Part shown: piece after piece, positions 27,030 through 37,100 of the stretch
Position numbering within the stretch: position 1 is the first letter of the stretch
Layout of the letters: every line of letters starts with the position of its first letter
Assembly (NCBI GenBank): GCA_002331025.1
Contig: DCYG01000024.1
Location: 1 to 64,000, forward strand
Source of the DNA: Firmicutes bacterium UBA2116
GTDB lineage: Bacteria; Bacillota; Clostridia; Tissierellales; Sedimentibacteraceae
Direction of reading: 5' to 3'
DNA length: 64,000 nucleotides
Translations under genes and position numbers: made by a program
Notes under the pieces: generated by a model
Database searches by the model: none
What the model saw: only the letters and a program-made list of their open reading frames with translations
What the model was told of the DNA's origin: nothing

Positions 27030-27335
27030 GTGAATTTAGAATTTTTAGACTCCGGACAAACCTTGACGATAAAACTCAAAGGGGATTTAGATCATCACAG
27101 TGCCGATGAAAGCAGAGTGTTGATTGATAAAAAAATTAATGAAGGAAAATACAATAAAATAGTTATAGATTTAAAAAAACTTGATTTTATTGACAGCTCC
27201 GGCATTGGGTTTGTAATAGGTCGGTATAAGTTAATCAGAAAACGAAACGGTGTTATCGAAATAACCAATGCAAGCAGCAAAGTAAGAAAAATCCTTGACA
27301 TGAGCGGCATAGGAAAAATAATTAGTATTAAATAG
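27030..27335 (+). CDS. spoIIAA: Anti-sigma F factor antagonist SpoIIAA
   Basis: A 101-residue STAS-domain protein that, when unphosphorylated, binds SpoIIAB and frees sigma F in the forespore. The phosphorylatable serine lies in FIDSSGIGFVIGRYK (S57), the diagnostic SpoIIAA site. GTG start, with GAAAGG-type site upstream. Ten bases separate it from spoIIAB. Confidence 0.93.
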   Translation: MNLEFLDSGQTLTIKLKGDLDHHSADESRVLIDKKINEGKYNKIVIDLKKLDFIDSSGIGFVIGRYKLIRKRNGVIEITNASSKVRKILDMSGIGKIISIK

Positions 27336-27344
27336 GGGGACGAA

Positions 27345-27776
27345 ATGCAAAATAATTATGTGATTTTTAAAATACCAAGTTTATCAACAAACGAATCATT
27401 TGCAAGAGCAGCAGTCGCAGCTTTTTGTGCAAATTTGAATCCAACTATTGATGAGATAATTGAAATAAAAACTGCGGTTTCTGAAGCCGTAACAAATGCA
27501 ATAATTCATGGATATGAAAATACTGTCGGTGAAATTCAAATTGAATGCAAAATAAAGGGGCAGCTGGTTGAAATAATTGTTGAAGACTATGGCTCAGGTA
27601 TTGTAAATGTAGAAATGGCAAGAGAACCTTTATATACAACCAAGCCGGAATTAGAACGCTCCGGAATGGGTTTTGCCGTTATGGAAACATACATGGATGA
27701 AGTTGTTGTTTTATCAGAAAAGGATATCGGAACAAAGGTAATAATGCGAAAAACAATTAGTGAAAGAAAAAAATAG
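27345..27776 (+). CDS. spoIIAB: Anti-sigma F factor SpoIIAB
   Basis: A 143-residue GHKL-fold kinase and anti-sigma factor that holds sigma F and phosphorylates SpoIIAA. Conserved blocks: IKTAVSEAVTNAIIHGYEN (N box), VEDYGSGI (G1), PLYTTKPELERSGMGFAVME (G2). Normal length. In known spore formers sigF follows immediately; here a terminator follows instead and no sigF is present (see findings). Confidence 0.94.
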   Translation: MQNNYVIFKIPSLSTNESFARAAVAAFCANLNPTIDEIIEIKTAVSEAVTNAIIHGYENTVGEIQIECKIKGQLVEIIVEDYGSGIVNVEMAREPLYTTKPELERSGMGFAVMETYMDEVVVLSEKDIGTKVIMRKTISERKK

Positions 27777-27864
27777 AAAAATTTTTATTATGAAATATAG
27801 CATTTTCATATGCTTTTCTTGCTGATAATAAGTGAAACAGTGATAAAATTTTACAATTAATATT

Positions 27865-27892
27865 AAAAAAGGCACTCTTAGTGCTTTTTTTT
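27865..27892 (+). terminator. Terminator after spoIIAB
   Basis: A-run, stem GCACT/AGTGC with a 3-base loop, then eight T. It closes the spoIIAA-spoIIAB unit where sigF would be expected. Confidence 0.8.
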
Positions 27893-27939
27893 AGTATTCA
27901 AAATAATTTTTTGTAAATAATACTTATGAGGTGATTTAT

Positions 27940-28059
27940 ATGAAAAAAAAGATTTTTTTATTAGTAATAATTTTATTGATTAGTTTTACTGCTATTATTT
28001 ATGGCAACAGTATAGACCGATCTTTGAAAAAAATACCTGAAAGTGCTGTACTGCTCTAG
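27940..28059 (+). CDS. Small membrane or secreted peptide, 39 aa
   Basis: A short frame with a good site (GAGGTG, eight bases ahead of ATG). It has a lysine start MKKK, a 17-residue hydrophobic stretch and a tail NSIDRSLKKIPESAVLL. It could be a signal peptide or single-pass membrane peptide. It ends 10 bases before spoVAC and its stop overlaps the spoVAC ribosome-binding site, so translation may be coupled. I do not recognise a family. Confidence 0.5.
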   Translation: MKKKIFLLVIILLISFTAIIYGNSIDRSLKKIPESAVLL

Positions 28060-28069
28060 GAGGAATTGG

Positions 28070-28510
28070 ATGAAATACGATAAAAACAGCTATAAGCAGG
28101 TAGTCGATGAGTATACACCAAAAAATAAAATGCTTCGAAATTGTGTATATGCTTTTATTTTTGGAGGGGCTATCTGCTTATTAGGCGAAGTTATTAAAAA
28201 TATTTTTATGAATAATTTTGGGACTCCTGAGCAGGATGCAAGCACGATCAGCTCGGTAGTATTAATAGCAATAACAGCTTTGCTGACAGGTTTAGGTTGG
28301 TTTGATAAACTGAGCAAAATTGCGGGTGCAGGTACTGCAGTACCTATAACCGGTTTTGCAAATGCCGTTGTATCACCCGCACTTGAATTTAAAAGAGAAG
28401 GGTTTATATTGGGTACTGCATCGAATATATTTAAACTGGCAGGGCCGGTATTGCTGTTTGGCTATTTTGCCTCATTCATAGTAGGAATACTGAGCTTAAT
28501 GTTTAAATAA
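28070..28510 (+). CDS. spoVAC: Stage V sporulation protein AC
   Basis: A 146-residue membrane protein of the SpoVA channel that loads and releases calcium dipicolinate in spores; SpoVAC acts as a mechanosensitive channel in Bacillus. It has about four hydrophobic segments and the family phrases YAFIFGGAICLLGE and GAGTAVPITGFANAVVSPALEFK. The start is the ATG at 28070 with AGGAGG upstream; an upstream GTG in frame lies within the small peptide gene. Confidence 0.95.
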   Translation: MKYDKNSYKQVVDEYTPKNKMLRNCVYAFIFGGAICLLGEVIKNIFMNNFGTPEQDASTISSVVLIAITALLTGLGWFDKLSKIAGAGTAVPITGFANAVVSPALEFKREGFILGTASNIFKLAGPVLLFGYFASFIVGILSLMFK

Positions 28511-28534
28511 AATTTGTTTCGGAGGAGTGAGAAG

Positions 28535-29530
28535 TTGAAAAAGATTGGTAATCAAACATTTCAGATAAAAGATGATGTATTTGTCAGAGATACATTTACC
28601 ATAGCAGGGAAAAAAGAAGGAGAAGGTCCCATAGGGAATTGCTTTGATATAATCGTTGATGATGATTTATGGGGAGAAGATTCATGGGAAAAATGTGAAT
28701 TAAAATTTCAAAAAGAAGCAGCTAAGAGCTTGATGCAAAAAAACAATCTCATGGAAAAGGATATTGACCTCTTAATAGCAGGAGACCTATTGAACCAAAT
28801 AACTTCTTCTTCATTTGCAGCAAGAGATTTACAGCTTCCGTACATAGGAGTTTACGGAGCATGCTCGACAATGGCACTTTCTATGGGGTTGGGTGCTTTA
28901 ATGATTGACGGTGGGTTTGCAAGCAATGTTATATGCGTTACCTCAAGTCACTTTTGCAGTGCGGAAAGACAATATCGTCTGCCTCTTGAAATGGGAGGGC
29001 AAAGGCATATGTCCGCTCAGTGGACAGTTACAGGGTCTTCAGCCGTATGGCTTTCCAATGGCGGCTTCGGTCCAAAAATTAAAAATGTTACATTCGGTAA
29101 AATTACTGATTTAGGAGTTAAGGATGCCAATAATATGGGCGCAGCCATGGCGCCTGCTGCCTATGATTCATTAAGTCAGCATATTGCAGATACAAAAATA
29201 AAGTATGATTTAATAGTTACCGGAGATTTAGGTACTGTAGGAAAATCAATTGTTAATAAAATGTTTAATGAAGAAAATAACAGCATTGAAGATATATATG
29301 ATGACTGCGGGACAATTATTTTCGACCTGGAAAAACAGGATGTTCATGCAGGAGGCAGTGGGTGCGGGTGTTCAGCAACTGTATTTGGAGGATTTTTGTA
29401 TAAAAAATTATTGAATAAGGAAATTAACAAGCTTTTATTTACATCAACAGGAGCTCTTCATTCACCTACGGCTACATTGCAGGGAGAAAGCATACCGGGA
29501 ATTGCTCACTGTGTCGGAATAGAAATGTGA
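28535..29530 (+). CDS. spoVAD: Stage V sporulation protein AD
   Basis: A 331-residue dipicolinate-binding protein with a thiolase-like fold, part of the SpoVA complex at the spore inner membrane. Family blocks: GVYGACSTMALSMGLGALMI, GQRHMSAQWTVTGSSA and GGSGCGCSATVFGG. The start is the TTG at 28535 because GGAGGAGTG lies just upstream. Located between spoVAC and spoVAE as in other Clostridia. Confidence 0.96.
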   Translation: MKKIGNQTFQIKDDVFVRDTFTIAGKKEGEGPIGNCFDIIVDDDLWGEDSWEKCELKFQKEAAKSLMQKNNLMEKDIDLLIAGDLLNQITSSSFAARDLQLPYIGVYGACSTMALSMGLGALMIDGGFASNVICVTSSHFCSAERQYRLPLEMGGQRHMSAQWTVTGSSAVWLSNGGFGPKIKNVTFGKITDLGVKDANNMGAAMAPAAYDSLSQHIADTKIKYDLIVTGDLGTVGKSIVNKMFNEENNSIEDIYDDCGTIIFDLEKQDVHAGGSGCGCSATVFGGFLYKKLLNKEINKLLFTSTGALHSPTATLQGESIPGIAHCVGIEM

Positions 29531-29540
29531 GGTTTATAAT

Positions 29541-29897
29541 ATGAATTATGTTATGAGTTTTGTGGTTGGAGGTATAATTTGTGTCTTAGGACAGATAGTT
29601 ATAGATACATTTAAAAAGAATAATGCTTATCTATTAGTTTTATTGGTGGTAACCGGAACGTTTTTGGGATATTTCGGAATATATGATAAAATAATAGAAA
29701 TAGGTCATTCGGGTGCGACGGTTCCGCTATTAGGCTTTGGGCATGCTCTTGCAGAAGGCGCAGTAGAAGAAGCAGCGTCGAAGGGTTTCATGGGAGCTTT
29801 AAGCGGAGGAGTTAAAAAAACCGCACCGGGAGTTGCGGCAGCACTGATTTTCGGTTACATAGTTTCGATTGTTTTTAATCCGAAAGGGAATAAATAA
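29541..29897 (+). CDS. spoVAE: Stage V sporulation protein AE
   Basis: A 118-residue membrane protein, third member of the SpoVA channel operon, with about four hydrophobic stretches and the shared SpoVAC/AE phrase GATVPLLGFGHALAEGAVEEA. ATG ten bases after the spoVAD stop, with GTGAGG as site. A terminator follows, so the operon is spoVAC-AD-AE. Confidence 0.95.
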   Translation: MNYVMSFVVGGIICVLGQIVIDTFKKNNAYLLVLLVVTGTFLGYFGIYDKIIEIGHSGATVPLLGFGHALAEGAVEEAASKGFMGALSGGVKKTAPGVAAALIFGYIVSIVFNPKGNK

Positions 29898-29922
29898 AAT
29901 AAGGGGAAATAGTTTGAAAGGT

Positions 29923-29958
29923 ACTCCAAATGTTAAAAATAGCATTTGGAGTGTTTTT
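29923..29958 (+). terminator. Terminator after spoVAE
   Basis: Stem ACTCCAAATG/CATTTGGAGT followed by GTTTTTT. Confidence 0.85.
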
Positions 29959-30024
29959 TATGTTTTGACCCAAGTTGTGTTTGCTAAAACCAAAAAATGC
30001 CATATGTTAAATTTCAAACAATCA

Positions 30025-30054
30025 TTGACTTTATTAATTAAATAATGTTATATT
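30025..30054 (+). promoter_or_regulatory. Promoter of the siderophore uptake operon
   Basis: TTGACT (30025-30030) and TATATT (30049-30054), 18-bp spacer. The Fur box begins about 15 bases downstream. Confidence 0.75.
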
Positions 30055-30068
30055 GAGTTCGTTGATAT

Positions 30069-30083
30069 TGATAATCATTATCA
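30069..30083. promoter_or_regulatory. Fur box
   Basis: TGATAATCATTATCA is a perfect 7-1-7 palindrome identical to the Bacillus-type Fur core. It lies at the expected transcription start, so Fur bound with iron should block the siderophore operon. Confidence 0.9.
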
Positions 30084-30197
30084 TTAACGTTAACGTATGA
30101 TTTGTATTTTGCTGTGCACTGGTGAAATAAAGATAATTATTATTCAATCAATTCAATAATCTGATTGTCTAACATTATTACATACAAGGAGAGATAT

Positions 30198-31259
30198 ATG
30201 AGAAAATCTAAATTTTTTAAATTAACTGTTATTATGGCAATTTTTGCTTTGATGTTAACTGCTTGCACAAATCAAGTAAATGAAACTGGTGGAGCTGAAC
30301 CTTCAGAAACCGAAACACCTGGAGCTGAAACCCCTGAAACTAACGGGGAAGAAAATGAACCCGCTGAGGCTTTAACTGTTGAAATAACTGATGTTCATGG
30401 AACTGTTACCGTTCCTGTAAATCCAAAGAATGTAGTTGCTTTGGATAATAGGACCTTTGAAACTTTATCTGATTGGGGAATTGAATTAGCAGCTGTTCCA
30501 AAGGCTGTAATGCCTGCAGATTCACCATATGTACAGGATGCGTCAGTTCAGGATATCGGGAATCATAGTGAACCAAATCTTGAAATTATAGCAGCAGTAG
30601 ACCCTGAACTTGTAATTGTCGGTCAGAGATTTGCCAGATTTTATGAAGATATAAAAGCATTGGTGCCAAATGCAGCTGTTATTGATCTTAATTTTGATGT
30701 TTCCGAAGCAGTAGATACACCGGGTGCAAACTTAGTAAACGGACTTAAAAATTCTACAATTGCTTTGGGGCAAATCTTTGATAAAAATGAAGAGGCTGAA
30801 CAATTGGCAGCTGATTTTGAGCAAGCTATCGAAGATGCTAAGTCTGCATATAACGGAACGGATACAGTTATGAGTGTTGTAGTTTCAGGTGGGAATATTG
30901 GTTTTTCAGCACCTCGTTCCGGACGTGTTTGGGGTCCGATGTATGAAATTTTCGGATGGGTTCCGGCATTGGAAGTTGGTGGCGCTACTTCAGATCATCA
31001 AGGGGATGATATCTCCGTTGAAGCTATTGCACAAAGTAACCCTGATTGGATTTTTGTACTGGATCGTGATGCTGCCGTATCTTCTACGACTGATGCAGTT
31101 CCTGCCCAGGATGTTATCGACAATTCACCTGCTTTGCAAAACACAACTGCCGTTGTTGAAAAAAGAATAGTTTATGCACCAAATGACACTTATACAAATG
31201 AATCAATACAAACTTACTTAGAGTTATTTGAAAATCTTGCAAACTCTTTATCTAAGTAG
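30198..31259 (+). CDS. Siderophore ABC transporter substrate-binding lipoprotein
   Basis: A 353-residue lipoprotein that captures ferric siderophore outside the membrane. Signal peptide with lipobox LTAC (Cys about 24), then a Glu/Thr/Pro-rich linker (about 28-60) and a FecB/PeripBP type III domain (from about 65; ITDVHGTVTVPVNPKNVVAL, NLEIIAAVDPELVIVGQR). Sequence is of the YclQ/FatB (petrobactin or anguibactin type) group, ligand not provable. The ATG at 30198 follows AAGGAGAG. First gene of a four-gene Fur-controlled operon. Confidence 0.92.
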   Translation: MRKSKFFKLTVIMAIFALMLTACTNQVNETGGAEPSETETPGAETPETNGEENEPAEALTVEITDVHGTVTVPVNPKNVVALDNRTFETLSDWGIELAAVPKAVMPADSPYVQDASVQDIGNHSEPNLEIIAAVDPELVIVGQRFARFYEDIKALVPNAAVIDLNFDVSEAVDTPGANLVNGLKNSTIALGQIFDKNEEAEQLAADFEQAIEDAKSAYNGTDTVMSVVVSGGNIGFSAPRSGRVWGPMYEIFGWVPALEVGGATSDHQGDDISVEAIAQSNPDWIFVLDRDAAVSSTTDAVPAQDVIDNSPALQNTTAVVEKRIVYAPNDTYTNESIQTYLELFENLANSLSK

Positions 31260-31278
31260 TATAAAGGAGTAATACGTA

Positions 31279-32292
31279 GTGCCGAAAAATACAATACAAA
31301 AAATAATTGGGGCTGAGAATTCTCAGCCTCCGCGTTTTAATCAAAATAAAATATGGACAAAATCTTTTATATCAGCAATTATAGTTGTTATTGTTTTAGG
31401 TATTATATCGCTGTTCATCGGAGTTTATGATATATGGGGACAAGATGACGGAAGAAATATGTTTTTTATAACTCGTGTTCCAAGAACAGTTTCACTAATG
31501 CTTACCGGGGCTGCAATGTCGATGTCAGGGCTGGTAATGCAGCTTATTACGCAGAATCGCTTAGTTGAATCTACCACAACAGGAACTATTGAATGGGCAG
31601 GCTTGGGACTTAGTTTTGTTTATTTGGTTATTCCTGCACCGACTTTAGTTCAAAGAATGACGGGTGCAATCCTGTTTTCTTTTGTAGGAACGATGATTTT
31701 CTTTTGGTTTTTAAGAAGGGTTAAACTTCGTTCATCTTTAATTGTTCCAATTATTGGTATGATGCTTGGAGCAGTTATTTCTGCAATCTCCACTTTTATT
31801 GGACTCGTTTTTAAAATGACACAAAATATTGAAACGTGGTTTGTAGGTTCCTTTGCATCGGTTCAAATCGGAAGATATGAGTATTTATGGCTGATTGTTA
31901 TTGTTACTTTTTTTATTTTTATTTATGCTGATAGGTTGACTTTAGCCGGGTTAGGAGAGGATATTACAACAAGTCTCGGACTAAATTATAATAAGATAGT
32001 TATTATTGGCACTGCTCTTATTTCTTTTGCAGTTGGAATTGTTGCAGTTGTTATCGGAAATTTGCCTTTTTTAGGTTTAATTGTACCAAATATCGTTTCA
32101 ATGTACAGAGGGGATGATCTCAGGAGCAATTTGCCATGGGTATGTGTGTTAGGAATGGGTACTGTAACTGTTTGTGACATAATTTCTAGGACAATTATAA
32201 TGCCTTTTGAAGTACCGGTCTATTTGATACTTGGAACGGTGGGCGCAGTTGTATTTATTGTTATTTTATTGAGGCAAAGGAGGATAAGATGA
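31279..32292 (+). CDS. Iron-siderophore ABC permease, FecCD family (1)
   Basis: A 337-residue permease with about nine to ten membrane helices. FecCD hallmarks: RVPRTVSLMLTGAAMSMSGL near the N-terminus and GNLPFLGLIVPNIVSMYRGDD near the C-terminus, which contacts the ATPase. GTG start after AAAGGAG. Overlaps the next permease by four bases; YclN-like by position. Confidence 0.92.
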   Translation: MPKNTIQKIIGAENSQPPRFNQNKIWTKSFISAIIVVIVLGIISLFIGVYDIWGQDDGRNMFFITRVPRTVSLMLTGAAMSMSGLVMQLITQNRLVESTTTGTIEWAGLGLSFVYLVIPAPTLVQRMTGAILFSFVGTMIFFWFLRRVKLRSSLIVPIIGMMLGAVISAISTFIGLVFKMTQNIETWFVGSFASVQIGRYEYLWLIVIVTFFIFIYADRLTLAGLGEDITTSLGLNYNKIVIIGTALISFAVGIVAVVIGNLPFLGLIVPNIVSMYRGDDLRSNLPWVCVLGMGTVTVCDIISRTIIMPFEVPVYLILGTVGAVVFIVILLRQRRIR

Positions 32293-33305
32293 ACGAAAAT
32301 GTAAACAGATCAGCCAAGGCTTTTCCTTCTAAGAAAGAAGAAAAGCGTTATTGGACTTTGTTGATAACATTGATTGCTTTGGGCATCCTTTTTTCCTATG
32401 GACTTTTGGTTTATAACAATCCGGTTCCGATAGGTTCTCCTTCTTTTATTCCTGTTGTAAAAAGAAGAATGACAGCTCTTGTTGCAATGATTATTTCTGC
32501 AATTTGTCAGAGTCTGTCAACTGTTGCTTTTCAATCGACTACGAATAACAGGGTTATAACTCCATCACTTTTAGGATTTGAAGCACTTTATTCAACAATT
32601 CATACCAGTACAATGTTTTTCTTTGGCGCTACTACATTTATAAATTTCAGCGGTATTGGATCATTTATATTTCAAGTTGGTGTTATGGTCTTGATGTGTT
32701 TGATACTTTATGGATGGCTGCTTTCCGGAAAATACGGAGATTTACAATTGATGCTTCTGGTTGGCATTATTATCGGAACCGGGCTGAGGTCCTTGTCATC
32801 TTTTATGAGAAGACTTCTTGCACCGTCTGAGTTTGATGTTTTACTTGCAAGATTGTTTGGTTCTGTAAATAATGCGGATGCTGAATATTTTCCTGTTGCA
32901 ATTCCAATTGTAATAATAGCAGCATTGTTACTTCTTATTTTTTCTAAGAAGTTAAATGTATTGTCACTTGGGAAGGATGTATGTACTTCCTTGGGAGTTA
33001 ATAATCAATTCAGTGTAATTTATACTCTCATATTAGTTTCTGTTTTGATGTCAATTTCAACGGCTTTGGTTGGACCGCTCACTTTCTATGGATTTTTAGT
33101 TGCAACTTTGAGTTATCAGGCGGCGCCGACTTATGATCACAGATACATTTTTCCAATGGCTCTTGCTATAGGATTTTTGATAATAACCGGAGCGTACTTT
33201 CTTATGTATCATGTATTCAATGGTCAAGGCGTAGTTTCAATTATTATCGAAGTGTTTGGCGGAATAACATTTTTAGCTGTAATTTTAAGGAAGGGAACTT
33301 TATGA
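32289..33305 (+). CDS. Iron-siderophore ABC permease, FecCD family (2)
   Basis: A 338-residue second permease subunit, about nine membrane helices, with ALVGPLTFYGFLVATLSYQ as the ATPase-contact region and QSTTNNRVITPSLLGFEALY earlier. It should form a heterodimer with the preceding permease (YclO-like by position). Its start and stop overlap both neighbours by four bases, so the set is translationally coupled. Confidence 0.92.
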   Translation: MNENVNRSAKAFPSKKEEKRYWTLLITLIALGILFSYGLLVYNNPVPIGSPSFIPVVKRRMTALVAMIISAICQSLSTVAFQSTTNNRVITPSLLGFEALYSTIHTSTMFFFGATTFINFSGIGSFIFQVGVMVLMCLILYGWLLSGKYGDLQLMLLVGIIIGTGLRSLSSFMRRLLAPSEFDVLLARLFGSVNNADAEYFPVAIPIVIIAALLLLIFSKKLNVLSLGKDVCTSLGVNNQFSVIYTLILVSVLMSISTALVGPLTFYGFLVATLSYQAAPTYDHRYIFPMALAIGFLIITGAYFLMYHVFNGQGVVSIIIEVFGGITFLAVILRKGTL

Positions 33306-34054
33306 TAAAGATTGATAATGTAAAAAAGGTATATTGTGATGAGGTACAAATAGGACCCGTAAATATAACAATACCAAAAGCCGGACTTACTTCCTTAATC
33401 GGACCGAACGGTGCCGGAAAGTCTACCACGCTTTTGATGATCGGAAGGCTTTTGGATATGGATGAAGGGCAAATTAAGGTAGCAAATATAGATATTTCCA
33501 AATCCAAATCAGAAGACGTGGCAAAAATTTTAACTATTTTGCGACAAGAAAATCATTTTATAACGAGACTTACTGTCAGACAATTGGTTGGATTTGGACG
33601 TTTCCCTTATTCAAAGGGAAGATTAACTAAAGATGATGAAGCTATTATTTCTAAATATATAGATTTTTTAGGTCTGACGGACTTAGAAAACAGATATTTA
33701 GACGAGCTTTCAGGCGGTCAAAGGCAAAGGGCATATGTAGCAATGGTTTTGTGTCAGGAGACTGAATATGTGCTTTTGGACGAGCCGCTGAACAATCTTG
33801 ACGTTGCCCGTTCTGTTCAAATGATGGAGCATTTGAGGTATGCTGCTAATGAATTCAGAAGAACAATTCTGACCGTTATGCATGATATAAATTTTGCAGC
33901 CAAATATTCCGATAGAATCTGCGCAATGAAAAATGGGCAAATTGCTGCTTTTGGAACGGTAGAAGAGGTTATGGATCCGGAAATTTTGACAGATATTTTT
34001 GAAACGAAAATAGAAATTATCGATGGTCCTAATGGACCGGTAGCAATTTATTAG
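33302..34054 (+). CDS. Iron-siderophore ABC transporter ATPase
   Basis: A 250-residue ATP-binding subunit. Walker A is GPNGAGKST (about 38-46), signature LSGGQRQRAYVAM, Walker B YVLLDEPLNNLD, switch His in VMHDINFA. Cytoplasmic motor for the two FecCD permeases; YclP-like by position. Operon ends at the terminator 34068-34098. Confidence 0.95.
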   Translation: MIKIDNVKKVYCDEVQIGPVNITIPKAGLTSLIGPNGAGKSTTLLMIGRLLDMDEGQIKVANIDISKSKSEDVAKILTILRQENHFITRLTVRQLVGFGRFPYSKGRLTKDDEAIISKYIDFLGLTDLENRYLDELSGGQRQRAYVAMVLCQETEYVLLDEPLNNLDVARSVQMMEHLRYAANEFRRTILTVMHDINFAAKYSDRICAMKNGQIAAFGTVEEVMDPEILTDIFETKIEIIDGPNGPVAIY

Positions 34055-34067
34055 TTTTAAAAGAAAA

Positions 34068-34098
34068 ATAGAGTTTAGATTTAATTTCTAAACTCTAT
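34068..34098. terminator. Terminator after siderophore operon
   Basis: Perfect stem ATAGAGTTTAGA/TCTAAACTCTAT. Sits between converging genes. Confidence 0.8.
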
Positions 34099-34111
34099 CA
34101 AAGACCATCCG

Positions 34112-34165
34112 TACTTACAGCATAGGCGATTATCACCGAATATAAAATTTGGTGTCAGTCGCTTA
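34112..34165. repeat. Palindromic dispersed repeat, copy 2
   Basis: TACTTACAGCATAGGCGATT opens a palindrome (TAGGCGA.TATCACCGAAT / ATTTGGTGTCAGTCGCTTA). Matches 24741-24796. It overlaps the last codon of the PBP1A gene and could add to termination. Confidence 0.5.
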
Positions 34166-37100
34166 ATTTTCTATTGATTCTAAAATATCATCTAATGCGG
34201 AACCGCCGTTATTATTCCCGTTCCCGTTCCCGCTATTACCATCGCTATTACCATTACCGTTATTACCATTGTTTTCGTTATTTCCTGACTCGATCAAATC
34301 ATCTATAATATCATCTGAAGAATCTTCATCATCTTCATTATCACCGTTATTATTTCCCGGATTTTCTTCATTCATCCATTGATCATAATGCCACTTAGTA
34401 TGGTAGGTGCACATCTTTGTGGGAACCTGATATTTATAATCCTCTGTTAAATAACCCGAAAATCCTAACTTATCAACAGTTACTCCCATTACATGAACCA
34501 CTTGACCGTTATTATCAAACTCAACCTGACCGGCATAAATTTGTCTTAATTCATCTAAAGAAAATACTATTTTATCCTCTAATACTTGCTGATAAAGCTT
34601 TTTAGCTTCGTAATTGTCAGATTTAGCCTCCGGATCGAAAAGAGGATTTCTCATAATAAATACTCTTTCTTCAACTAAGTTACCCGGACAGTAAGGTGAT
34701 TTAAGCATATTGGAGCTTGTGCATATTTCAACTTTTACATGAACATCGCATATTTCGGTTGGCTGTGTACCCGGTACAAAATATTCAGTTATAATCTGAC
34801 TGCCGCGTTGATCATGAGCGCACAGCTCACCGGGCAATTTGCCTGACTGGCTGCAAACCTGTACAGGTATCAAATTAGGATTTATACCGATTTTTGCAGC
34901 AGGCAATCCCTGATGTATAGGAGTCATAATTCCTGACCACAGACTTGCGGTAACACCACTGTCTCCTGACAGCTTCATCTGAACATTATCATTTCCAACC
35001 CAAACTCCTCCTACATAATAAGGGGAGAAGCCAACAAACCAAAAATCTCCGTTTGCCTGTGTTGTCCCTGTCTTACCGGCTACCTCAATACCCATTTCAG
35101 CAGGAAGCTTTGCTTTGTAGGATAATCCCGGATTAACGGTACTTCTTAAAATATCCTTCATCAATGAAGCAACCTCAGGAGTAACCACGACGTGAGTTTC
35201 AGGTATTTTTTCTAAAATAGTTTCTCCCTTGCTATTAACAACCTTTGTATATGCATGCGGTTCAACATATACACCATCATTAGCGATAGCACCGTAAGCG
35301 GCTGTCATTCCCAAAGGAGTAAATCCCTTTGTTAATCCGCCCAATGCAAGAGAAGCTAAGTTTACATCGTTATTAGTAGGGTTTTCTGCTGGTGAAACAA
35401 ATGTATCCTTTTCCGGATTATTCGTATTAATTAAACCAAGCTTGGTTAATGAATTCATAGCAGCTTCAGTACCTATTGTTTCAAGCATAGTAACAGCATT
35501 TGTATTAATTGATTGTTCAATTGATTTACGAAGTGTAGTTATACCATGGTACTTAATTTCTCTGTGTTCGTACCAGTTTTTTGGCCACCTTTCACCCTTT
35601 TCATTATATTTTGGAAGGTCATCAAGAATATAGGCTGCCGTATATCCCATATCAAGTGCCGGGAGGTATACGGACAATGGTTTTATTGTAGAGCCAGGTT
35701 GTCTTGCCGCATCCACCGCACGGTTGAATGTCTTGCTTCCTTCAATATCTCTGCCTCCGATCAGCGCTTTTATTTTTCCCGTTTTGTAATCTAAAATAAC
35801 AGTGGCTGATTGCGGCTGTACGATACCCTTCTCCTGGAAGAAGAAATATCCTTCTTCAATTCTCAATACATTGTCGCTGCCAACCTTGAACATTTCAGTG
35901 CTTTCAGAGTTTTTTTCCAGATAGCTTTTAGGTATTTTAAAGCTTCCCTTTGTTCCCTTCTTTTCAAGAACTTCAAAGTTGTTTCCTATGTTGAGAGCAC
36001 CAATACTGTGTGAAACAAAGTTCAATTTATCATCAACAGTATAAGCATCTACTATATCAATTAAAGAAGCGTAAATATCAAATTTCTTGGAATTAATGAT
36101 TAAATTACCGTCATTATCGTAACTGTATTCATCAGGGTTTAAGTAAACGGCGTTATTTCCATCCATTATGTTGTCCTTAGCATAATAAATGAGCTGACCG
36201 TTTTCGTTTAATATATTTAAGTCAGTGTCAAGCATACCCGTTCCCTGACCTTGTGACCATCTGAAGTATCTCCAGTCCTGTGCCACCGGATTATCCCCGG
36301 ATGGCTCTTTACCCAACAATAACGTTGAAAAGTTATCATATGAATCTTCAAGGGATTTCTGCATATTAACATCGAGAGTTGTTGTGATTGTCAGACCGCC
36401 CTTGTAAAGGATGTTTTCTGCTTCTTCATACGTCTTGCCTTGTGCTTCCATTATATCTTCCACGACCTTTTCCTTTACATAATCCATAGGTGAGGAGGAT
36501 ATACCTTCTATTTTAGTCTGACCAGGATTTAACGCAACACGCATATCCACCGACATTGCTTCATCGTACTCTTCCTGTGATATAGACCCAAGCTCCAGCA
36601 TTTTATTTAGTACTGCCAGCTGGCGGTTTTTAGCGTTTTCGTTGTATACACACGCATATTGAACAGAGCCGATATATACATAGCCTATGATATCTTCCTG
36701 CGGGATATCATCTATATTGTTCAGATTGTATCTGTTGAACAGAGCATATGCAGGACCCTTTGCAGCTCCTGCGAGCATAGCACTTTCCGCAAGCGTTAAT
36801 TCACTTACATCCTTTGAAAAATATGTGTATGCAGCGGTCTGAACACCATAAGCACTTTGACCTAAAGGAATGGTATTTAAATAACCCTCCAGTATCTGAT
36901 CTTTCGAAAGCTTCCTTTCCACCTGCGTTGCAATATACATTTCCTGTATTTTACGTTCCCACAACTTATCGCTTGTTAAGTACAGATTTTTAACGAGCTG
37001 CTGTGTTATGGTGCTTGCGCCCTGACTCGTCAGATCTCCAACTCTGACATTGTGTAAAAGTGACCCAAAAATACGCTTTATATCTATACCGAAGTGAGTT

